Positions 53,647 to 62,100 of a stretch of 64,000 bases of DNA are shown piece after piece. Within the stretch, counting starts at the first letter, position 1, and each line of letters opens with the position of its first letter. The stretch is from Novosphingobium sp. (GTDB lineage: Bacteria > Pseudomonadota > Alphaproteobacteria > Sphingomonadales > Sphingomonadaceae). The DNA lies in assembly GCA_025356575.1 (NCBI GenBank), contig JANXSP010000118.1, positions 25,097-89,096 of the forward strand, written 5' to 3'. A program made the translations under genes and the position numbers. A model generated the notes under the pieces. The model was given only the letters and a program-made list of their open reading frames with translations. It made no database searches and was not told where the DNA came from.

Positions 53647-54950
53647 CTTTCGGCCAATGCTGCGAACTCCGCCGCGCTCATTGGCTGTGCGCGTAGAAAG
53701 CCCTGATAGCTGTCGCACCCTTCCGTCGCGACAAGTGCGCGCTGCTCCTCGGTCTCGACTCCTTCCGCGATTATCCGCAGGTCGAGCGCTCGCGCCATCG
53801 CGACGATCGCCCGCAATACCGCGAGGTCGCGCGGGTCGCTGGCGATACCGTCGATCATCGCCCGGTCGAGCTTGAGCATGTGCAGCGGCAGCAGCTTGAG
53901 ATAGCGGAAGTTGCAGAACCCCGCGCCGAAATCGTCCAGCGCCAGGCACACCCCGGTGGCGGCGATATCCTCAAGCTGCCTTGCAACGCGCTCGAGGTCG
54001 ACGACCAGCGCCTGCTCGGTAACCTCGAGCGTCAGGCGCGCTGCCGGGAACCCGCTCTGGGCGATGAGCGCCGCGATATCTTCGGCGAACCCGCCCTGGG
54101 TCAGGTCGGCCGCGGTAACGTTGAGCGACAGCCGCAAATTTGCCGGCCACTGCGCCGCGCCCGCAAGCGCGCGGCGGGCGATGTGGCGCGAGAGCTGGGT
54201 GACATGATCGGCCCGCTCGGCAATCGCGAACAGCGCGGCGGCGCCGATCCGGCCGAGAACGGGATGCTGCCACCGCGCCAGCGCCTCGGCTCCGGTCAGG
54301 CGGTCGTCGGCAAGCGCGAATTGCGGCTGATACAGCACCTCGATCTCGCTGCGGTCGAGTGCGTGGAGCAAGTCCGCCTCGAGCTGCGCGGCGCTTCGCC
54401 CGGCGAGCGAGGTCTCGCCATCGGCCCACAGCACGCGCCGCGCGGGCTGGCGCTGGACGAGCGCGAGCGTCTGCGAAAGCCGATCGAAAATCGCGCCGGC
54501 GTCCTCGCCCGGAAGCGCGCGGAGCAGCGCAACGCGCGGCGACAGGCGCATCGTTCCGGCGCTGCCCGGAATGGGCGCGGCCACAGTCTCGGCCAGCATC
54601 TCGGCGAGCCATTGCCAGCGTTCGCGGCTGCACGGTTCGTTGCTGAGGAGCACGAAAGCACTGCCGCCCCACCGCGCGGCCAGCCATTGGCCCGCCAGTT
54701 CATCGCTGGCGAAATGCGCGATCCGCGAGGCGACCGCGACCAGTGCGCCGTCCCCCGCTGCTTCGCCGTAGGCCAGATTGACCGCATCGAGCCGGCGCAG
54801 GCCGATCACCAGCCCGTGAACGTTGCCGCGCCGATCGGCGCCCGCTTGATCGAGCCACGTGCCGAGCCGCGCCGCAACCGTCGCAGCGTCGGGCAGACCG
54901 GTGAGCGCGTCGCGCGCAGGTTCGGGGTTGGCAACAAGCATATCGTGCAT
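53643..54950 (-). CDS. Degenerate GGDEF plus EAL-domain c-di-GMP phosphodiesterase
   Basis: The 435-residue cytoplasmic protein has a GGDEF-like domain (~12-180) in which the signature is replaced by WGGSAF, so it should not make c-di-GMP. The EAL domain (~185-430) keeps its catalytic set: EALARW, LNVTAADL, LEVTEQAL, DDFGAGFCNF, KLDRAMI and AEGVETEEQ. It should hydrolyse c-di-GMP, with the GGDEF part possibly binding GTP. No transmembrane or sensory domain is present. ATG 54941 is an alternative start. Confidence 0.9.
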   Translation of the reverse strand: MHDMLVANPEPARDALTGLPDAATVAARLGTWLDQAGADRRGNVHGLVIGLRRLDAVNLAYGEAAGDGALVAVASRIAHFASDELAGQWLAARWGGSAFVLLSNEPCSRERWQWLAEMLAETVAAPIPGSAGTMRLSPRVALLRALPGEDAGAIFDRLSQTLALVQRQPARRVLWADGETSLAGRSAAQLEADLLHALDRSEIEVLYQPQFALADDRLTGAEALARWQHPVLGRIGAAALFAIAERADHVTQLSRHIARRALAGAAQWPANLRLSLNVTAADLTQGGFAEDIAALIAQSGFPAARLTLEVTEQALVVDLERVARQLEDIAATGVCLALDDFGAGFCNFRYLKLLPLHMLKLDRAMIDGIASDPRDLAVLRAIVAMARALDLRIIAEGVETEEQRALVATEGCDSYQGFLRAQPMSAAEFAALAES

Positions 54951-55068
54951 CGCCGCCGGCCTAGCACCGCAGGGTTGCCAAACCGTTTGCTTGCACGGTG
55001 CGGTGCGGCGGCTTATCCGGGCGCGTTGGCGCAGCCGTTCGCCGCGCAAGAACCAAGGCACTGTGACG

Positions 55069-55896
55069 ATGGGCGACACTGGGGGCGGCACTGGGGGCGG
55101 CAATGGGGGCGCGAGTGCGGGCGGATATTCGCGGCTCGCGCTGCTCGCCTCGACCACCGACCGCGCGCAGGAAGCTGCCGACGCGATCGAGGCGGCGGGC
55201 AACTGGGTTCCGCTCGAGGAAGCCGACGCGGTTGTCGTCATCGGCGGCGACGGGTTCATGCTCCAGACCCTGCACCAGATGCTCGACGACGGGCGCGTGA
55301 TCCCGGCTTACGGCATAAACCTCGGCACCGTCGGCTTCCTGATGAACAAGGCCCGGTCCTCGCGTGCGCTCGTCGATCGCATCGCCCGCGCCCGCGCGGT
55401 GGCTGTCGCCCCGCTGGCGATGACCGCGCGCACGCACAGCGGCGAGGAACGCACGTTCTGCGCGATCAACGAGGTCTCGCTGCTGCGCGAAACCCGCCAG
55501 ACCGCCAAGCTCGAGGTGAGTGTCAACGGCAAGGTCCGGATCGCCGAGCTGTCATGCGACGGAGTTCTGGTCGCGACTCCCGCAGGCTCGACCGCGTACA
55601 ATCTTTCGGCCAACGGACCGATCCTGCCGCTCGGGTCGAAAATGCTCGCGCTGACCCCGATCAGCCCGTTTCGACCGCGGCGCTGGCGCGGTGCGATTCT
55701 GCCCGACCATTCGCAGATCGCGTTTCGCGTGCTCGAGGCGGTCAAGCGCCCGGTGGCAGTCGTCGCCGATCAGAAGGAGCTGCGCAACATCAGCGAGGTC
55801 CGCCTCCAAATCGCCCGCGAACGCGAACTGACGCTGTTGTTCGATCCAGGGCATAGCCTCGACGAACGGATCGTAACCGAACAGTTCCTCGTTTGA
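55069..55896 (+). CDS. nadK: NAD kinase
   Basis: The 275-residue enzyme phosphorylates NAD to NADP. GGDGFMLQTLH, CAINEVSLLR and GVLVATPAGSTAYNLSANGPI are complete. The N-terminus is odd: MGDTGGGTGGGNGGASAGG precedes the normal first strand (YSRLALLAS) and is encoded by short GGGGGC-rich tandem repeats. The true start could be the GTG at 55063 or the ATG at 55069. Confidence 0.92.
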   Translation: MGDTGGGTGGGNGGASAGGYSRLALLASTTDRAQEAADAIEAAGNWVPLEEADAVVVIGGDGFMLQTLHQMLDDGRVIPAYGINLGTVGFLMNKARSSRALVDRIARARAVAVAPLAMTARTHSGEERTFCAINEVSLLRETRQTAKLEVSVNGKVRIAELSCDGVLVATPAGSTAYNLSANGPILPLGSKMLALTPISPFRPRRWRGAILPDHSQIAFRVLEAVKRPVAVVADQKELRNISEVRLQIARERELTLLFDPGHSLDERIVTEQFLV

Positions 55897-55969
55897 ACCA
55901 GGCCCGCACCCCACAGGGTTGTCAAACGCAGCGGCGCTGTTATAGGCGCATCCCTGCCTAACCGGCTGC

Positions 55970-56044
55970 TCCCCGATAGCTCAGCGGTAGAGTAGGTGAC
56001 TGTTAATCACTTGGTCGTTGGTTCGAATCCAACTCGGGGAGCCA
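55970..56044 (+). tRNA. tRNA-Asn (anticodon GTT)
   Basis: The acceptor TCCCCGA pairs with TCGGGGA, followed by GCCA. The anticodon stem-loop GGTGA-CTGTTAA-TCACT gives GTT. The CHAT protease gene ends 4 bp downstream on the other strand. Confidence 0.96.
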
Positions 56045-56048
56045 ATTT

Positions 56049-59000
56049 TCATTTCGCCGCGACCGGGATGCCCGGTCCGCCGCCGACCAGCGGCTTGGCC
56101 CCATCGCCCAGGATGATGAACGCCGCCCAGTAGAACGGGTGCGACGTCAGCGGATCGTCCATCAGCGTGCGCTCGGCGCCCGCCAGAGCATCGCCCATAC
56201 TGGCGCCGGCGGGGGCGTTGATCAGCCCGCCGATCAGCTTTTTGGTCGCATCGTATTCGTCGGGCACCGGCCAGTGGCTGGCGATCACCGATCGCGCGCC
56301 GGCACCGACAAAGGCGCGGACCAGCCCATCGAGCGCGAAGTTGCCCCCGGTCGTGACCCCCGCCTCGCGGCTTGCCCCGATCGTCGCCATGCCCGCGGTA
56401 TCGCAGGCCGACAGGATCACCACGTCGGCATCGAGCTTGAGATCGAAAATCTCGCGAAACGAGAGCAGTCCGTCGCTGCCCGTGCCGCCGAACGAAGTGA
56501 CGAGCGCCGGGCGCGCCGGGCATTCCGGGCGCGGAGCGGTGACCAGGCCGTGCGTGGCGAAATGGAGCACGCGGTATTGATCGAGTGCGGCCCCCTGCAC
56601 CGCCCCGCTATCGAGTGCGACATCGGTGAAAGCCGCACCGGTCAGCAAGCCGCCACCTTGCGGATCGAGCCGCGACTTCGCGAACGTCAGCTCGTCCGCC
56701 GAAATCGGGTGCTGCCAGGTTGCCAGCGGCCAGTCGCAATCGGTCGCCACCGCGGTCACGGGTCGCGCGGACGGCACGGCGTTCTCGCCTAGCCCGAGGT
56801 AAGTACGCGGCGCGCGCGACGGCGCCAGGTTGCGGATGTCGATGAACCCGCGGGGACTGACTGCGACCGAAAGTTCGTGCCCGCGGCCGAGCCAGGCGAT
56901 CCCGGTAAGGTCGAACGGATCGCCGTCGGGGCTTTGCATCCGCTGGTGATAATCGGCGATGCCCTTGTCGGCGGTAATCAGCACTGCCGCGGGCAGTTCG
57001 AGCAAGGGGCCATCGGGCTCGACGATGACATGGTGTGCCGACTGGACCGCGGCATCGACCGGACCGAACAACTTGAGATAGAGCGCGCGCGCCTTGTCGA
57101 GATCGAACGGATAGGTGACGCGCTTACCGTTTTCGATCCGCACGATGCTGTCGCGCACCGTGCGCACATCGCCCGCCAGCGCCGCAAGCCCGCCTTCGAT
57201 CTGCCATCCCCGCGCAGAATCGGGCGTAACGAACAGCGCGAATGCCTCATCGCCGACCACAGACAGTTTGTAATAGGCCTCGCCCGCGTGGAGCGCGTGC
57301 TGCAGTTCGGGCAATCCCACGGTTTGCGGGGCAAGCACGCGGTATCGCGGAAACGCGCTGAGCTGCGCTTGAAGTGCGGTCTGCTCGCGCGCCAGTTCGG
57401 CCAGGCTTGAACGAGCGGCGGCAAGGCTCAGGACCTGCGCCGGGGTCGGCGCCGCAACGGCCGCCAGTTCGGCAATCTCGCCCTCGCTGCGCGCAATCCC
57501 GCGAGTGCGCGCCAGCGACAGGCGGAACAGCGCAGCCGCCTCGTCGTTGCCTTCGGACAATCCGCGCGCGAGGACGGCTTGGGTTTGGGCCACGCCGGGG
57601 CGCTGAAGCACTTGCGCTGCCCGGAGCATGGCCGCGGCGTCACCCGCTTCGGCCCCGGACGCGCCGTTGCCGCTGAGCAGGGCGAAGTACGGCGCGAGCA
57701 GCGGGGCCAGGACGACACCGCTGTCGGGCGTGCTTTCGCTGATAGCGATGACCTGGGCAAACAAGGCGCGGGCAGCGTCGACATCGCCGCCGCGGGCCAA
57801 GAACGCCGCCTTGCGTGCCTGGGCAGACAGCAGCGCCGGCGAATGCGGATAACCGCGTTCGAGCACGCCGATAGCCCCATCGAAATGCCCCGCCGCGTCG
57901 GCGCGCCGGTTTTGCGCTTCGGCGATGAACGCGCGTTCGATCCCGATCTCGGCACGCAGCCATGCGATCGAAGCCACTCGGCCATCGCGCACGCTGTCGA
58001 GCGTGGTGAGCGCGCTGGACAGCATTCCCTCGGCCTCGCCCGACTGGCCCTGGCGGCGCAAGGTAACGCCGCGCAATGCTGCGGCCTGAGCGTCGAGGAG
58101 GGTCGCGCGTTCTTCGGGCGTGAGCTTGGCGTCGATCCCGCCGATCCGCCGCAGTCCGGCGTTTTCGCGATTGATCTGTTCGGCAACGGGGATCGCGATC
58201 AGCCCCTCGCGCAGCCCGCCCTCGTCGCTGAATTGGCCGATGGGGATAACCGGCGCGGCGAGCGCGGCCAACGCTCCCGGCAAATCGCCCTGGTTGAGCG
58301 CGTGGATCGCGCGGTAGTTGCGGATCAGGCGCTGGGCGACCCCATCGCGGTGCGCCAAGGTGGCCGTGGCCCGGGTGAAATAGCGTTCCGCCGCCGCCGC
58401 ATTGCCGAGGTTGGATTGTTGCAGGCCAAGATTGGCGAGCGTTTCGGCAGCGCGCGTCGATTGCGCGGTTTCGCGGTCGCTCAATACGTCGAAGAATGCC
58501 GCAGATTCAGCGAAGTTGCCCCCGTTGTTGCGGTAGTACGCCTCGGTCCGGGCATTGGTGAAATCGAGCTGGCCGGCCTGCACGCGGGCAAACCCGGCCG
58601 CGTCTCCGGCCTGGGTGGTAGCAACGTGGATCTCTCCGGGTACAGCATGATCGGTGACAATGCTGGCCAGGGCTAGGCGCAGCGCCGGATCGTATCCCGC
58701 CAGTCCTTCGACCAGGTAATCGGTCACCCCCGCGTGATAGAGGTATCGGCGATAATCGACGCCGCTGTCGCGGTCCCGGCAGGTCAGGCTGCGCGCTTGG
58801 CCGAGGCCGGCAATCGCTTCGGTGACCGGCGCCACGCAATCGAGCCCCAGCTTGGCCCGATCGGGTCCGGTCAATCCCCACGCCTCGCTCTCCAGCACGA
58901 TTGGGCGCCGCACCGCGATCAGGTTGCCGACCGCGGCGGTCGCATCGCGGCAGCTCAGGCGATAGGCACGGTCGAACATCCCGCCGAGCCGGGGGTCGAT

Positions 59001-59162
59001 CAGAACGGTCTGGGCGCTACAGATGACCCCGCCGTTGCCCACACGGAAACTGCTGCGGACCGACAGCGGGATTGGCTCAGCGCTGGCGCTCGCGGCGATT
59101 GTCAACGTGGCGGCGAGCGCTGCGAACGACGCCGCGAGCCGGTTTGAAGTGCGGGTCCGCAT
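56049..59162 (-). CDS. Exported TPR-CHAT domain protease-like protein
   Basis: The 1037-residue protein has a Sec signal peptide (LAATLTIAASASAEP). A long helical TPR region follows (~150-620), then a C-terminal CHAT (caspase-like) domain. The catalytic dyad is visible: H871 in LHFATHG and C920 in LSACDTAG. Further CHAT features are DGLVRAFVGAGARSVIASHW and FYWAAFIILGD. CHAT enzymes are cysteine peptidases, often activated by TPR contacts. Export is notable because most characterised CHAT proteases are cytoplasmic. The ATG at 59162 overlaps the stop of the giant adhesin gene (TGATG) and has GGAG 6 nt upstream, so the two are coupled. A GTG at 59165 is possible. Confidence 0.9.
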   Translation of the reverse strand: MRTRTSNRLAASFAALAATLTIAASASAEPIPLSVRSSFRVGNGGVICSAQTVLIDPRLGGMFDRAYRLSCRDATAAVGNLIAVRRPIVLESEAWGLTGPDRAKLGLDCVAPVTEAIAGLGQARSLTCRDRDSGVDYRRYLYHAGVTDYLVEGLAGYDPALRLALASIVTDHAVPGEIHVATTQAGDAAGFARVQAGQLDFTNARTEAYYRNNGGNFAESAAFFDVLSDRETAQSTRAAETLANLGLQQSNLGNAAAAERYFTRATATLAHRDGVAQRLIRNYRAIHALNQGDLPGALAALAAPVIPIGQFSDEGGLREGLIAIPVAEQINRENAGLRRIGGIDAKLTPEERATLLDAQAAALRGVTLRRQGQSGEAEGMLSSALTTLDSVRDGRVASIAWLRAEIGIERAFIAEAQNRRADAAGHFDGAIGVLERGYPHSPALLSAQARKAAFLARGGDVDAARALFAQVIAISESTPDSGVVLAPLLAPYFALLSGNGASGAEAGDAAAMLRAAQVLQRPGVAQTQAVLARGLSEGNDEAAALFRLSLARTRGIARSEGEIAELAAVAAPTPAQVLSLAAARSSLAELAREQTALQAQLSAFPRYRVLAPQTVGLPELQHALHAGEAYYKLSVVGDEAFALFVTPDSARGWQIEGGLAALAGDVRTVRDSIVRIENGKRVTYPFDLDKARALYLKLFGPVDAAVQSAHHVIVEPDGPLLELPAAVLITADKGIADYHQRMQSPDGDPFDLTGIAWLGRGHELSVAVSPRGFIDIRNLAPSRAPRTYLGLGENAVPSARPVTAVATDCDWPLATWQHPISADELTFAKSRLDPQGGGLLTGAAFTDVALDSGAVQGAALDQYRVLHFATHGLVTAPRPECPARPALVTSFGGTGSDGLLSFREIFDLKLDADVVILSACDTAGMATIGASREAGVTTGGNFALDGLVRAFVGAGARSVIASHWPVPDEYDATKKLIGGLINAPAGASMGDALAGAERTLMDDPLTSHPFYWAAFIILGDGAKPLVGGGPGIPVAAK

Positions 59163-62100
59163 CACTTGCTCCCGTCCCTGGGGTCGGCCTTGTGCCCGCC
59201 CGGCTCGGGGATGCCGCTGCCGGTTACGGGGTCGTCGATATCCGCCGGCGGATCGAGCGGGCGCGTGTCGATGAGCGGTTCGGGCGGGGCGATCGGGCCA
59301 AGCCCGCCGCTGCCCACGCGCTCGTTGCGTTGCTCGGACTCGTCGGTGAACGGTTCTTCGGAAAGCTGGTCGAGCGTGACCAGGCCGAACTCATCCGCAA
59401 GCGCGGGAATCGGGAAATAGCCCGGAAAGCCGCACAGCGGCAGCGAAACGAGGCAACCGTTGACCGTGCTGCCCGCTTTATAGCCGCCGATGCCGAGCGC
59501 GCGGATCGCGGTGTGCACCTTGGTTCCGGTGACGGTGGCTGAGCCGTTGAGCAACTGACCGTTGACCACCAGTTCGATCGGCGCTGCCGCGCTTCCCGCC
59601 GAGAGCGCCGTCAGCCGCGTAAAGAAGCCGGTGGGATCGGCGTATGTCCCGGTGTTTTGGATGAGCACGGCCTTGGCGCCGGCGAAGTTCAACGACCCCC
59701 CGCTGATCACCCCGCCGGCCCGGACCGTGCCGGTTGGGGTGTTGAGGTCCCTGAACCGGCCCGCATAGTTGGGATCGGCCGCCAACCGCGCGAGGAGCGC
59801 AGCACTGGCCGCCTCGAATCGCGCGGCGTTCACGACCACTTGTCCGCTCAGCGCCCCGCCCCGCCCGCTGACCGCGATCCCGCCCGCAGCGTTGTCGATC
59901 TGCAGGCGACCGGTGCCGAACAGGAGCGTGTTGGTGTCGCGGAAACCCACCGCGGTGACCTGGCCCGACACCAGCGTCCCCCCGCTCGGCGCACTGGCCG
60001 AACCCGTGGCAAACACGACCGAACCATTGGGCAGGTCGATCGTACTCCCGGCATCAGGCCCGGTTACGTTCAATATTCCGATGACCAGATCGACCGCGCC
60101 GGTGTTGTCGCGCGCCACGAACGTGAAGTTGCCGCTGTTGATCCGCGCGAATTCGGCGTTGGAGAGCGCGTAGCCCGTGCCAGTCAGCCCATCGCCGACC
60201 AGCGCCTGCGCGGGATTGAGCGAATTGAGCTGGATCGTCCCGAGCCCCGCATCGAGCCGGCCGCTCGCCGCGATATCGATGTCGTTCGACGAGACCGTGA
60301 TCAGCGGAGACGACCAGCGGCCCTGCACCGCCGCGGTCCCGCCCGCGTCGATCACGATTGCGGTGGCTACCGTCATCGCGGGGGCGGAGAAACCACTCTG
60401 CGTTGCCGCGGTGAGCGCGCGCGCCGTCACCGGTCCGCCAGCACCGATTGCGCCGCCGCTTCGCACCGGCGCGGATCCGAGGATTGTCGCGGCAGTGACC
60501 GTCAAGGGCGAGGACGTGCTCGGTATCGTCCCAGCGCCGGCAAGGTAGACCTGGCCGCTGCTGCCCGTGCCCGTTGCATTTAGCGCGCCGGAAGCGATGC
60601 TGCCACCGGCCAACGCAATGACATCGCGGCCGCTGATCGCTCCACCGGCGATATTGCCGCCAGCGATCAGGAGCGCGGTCTGCGCCGAGGTGACCGCGCC
60701 AATGGCCATGTCGGTGCCCGCCACCACGCGGACATCCGCCGCGCCGATATTGCCGAGCGCAAGCGCCTGCCCGGCGGTCGCAAGCAGTGCGCCGGTCGCC
60801 GACACGGTTTGCCCGGTCAGGTTCGTGCCGGCTGCCAGGCGCGCCGCGCCGCGGGCATCGACGTTGCCGAAGGTCGCCGCGCCTGTCGCCTGGACAGCGA
60901 CCGCGGCGCCCGCGATATCGCCCGCCTGCAAGGCGCCGCCGCTGGTCAATGCAACGGCGAAACTTGCGCCCGGCGCGGCGCTGGGCGCGATCCGGCCGGC
61001 GGATGCTGAGCCCATCGTCAGATTGCCGCCAGCATTCGCCGAAATGCTGTCGCCCGCGGTCAACGCCCCGGTCGTTGCCGCGGCTCCCGAAACGAGCGCG
61101 ATCTTTTGAGCGGAACTGATTGGTCCGGTCCCCAAGGTAGTGCCCGCGGCCAGGGTGACGCCCTGCGTCCCGGCAAGCGCCCCGGACGTGAGCGCTTGCG
61201 CCGTCTGGATCGTCAGCGTTCCCGCCGCGGCAATCGCCTGACTGGCGAACCCACCGGTCGCCGTGGCGCCGAAATTGCCCCGCGCGTCGACCGCCCCGAT
61301 CCCCGTGGTGCCAGACGATTGCGTCGTCACGTTCGCGCCTGCGATATCGCCCGATGACAGCGCTCCGCCGCTGATGAGCGACAACGCGTACGTCGCGCCA
61401 AGCGCCGCGCTCGGGGTTACGCGACCGGCCGACACGCTGCCTACGGCGAGATTGCCCCCGGTGTTCACGGTCACGCTGTCGCCCGCGGTGAGCGCCGCGG
61501 TCGTCGCCGCACCGCCCGCCGAGATATCGAGTTTCTGCGCCGTGACGACCGTGCCGACGCCCAGCGTCGTGCCCGCGGTCAGGCGAACGCCTTGGATTCC
61601 CGCAAGCGCCCCGGCGGAGATCGACCGGGCTGCCTGGACCACCAGCGTGCCCGTCGCCGCGATGGCCTGACCCGAAAAGTCGCTGCCCGCAGCCGCGCTG
61701 AAATTGCCCCGCGCATCGACCGCGCCGAGGGTTGTCGCGCCCACCGACCGGACCGCCACGTTGGCGCCCGCGATCGTCCCCGTCTGAACCGACCCGCCGC
61801 TGGTCAGGGCGACCGCGTACGTCGCGCCCGGCGCCGCGCTCGGCGCGGTCCGGCCCGCCGAGATCGCCGCGGTCGTCAAGTCGCCGCCGCTGTCGGCGGT
61901 CACGCTATCGCCAGCACTAAGTGCGCCGGTCGCCACCGCACTGCCCGCAGTGATGGCAATCTTCTGGCCCGAACCTACCGAACCGCTTGTTAGCGTGGTC
62001 CCTTCGCCGAGGGTGACGCCTTGCGTGCCCGACAGCGCGCCGGTCACGATCCCCTGGATTGCCTGCACCGCGAGCGTGCCGGTCGCGGTGATCGCCTGGC

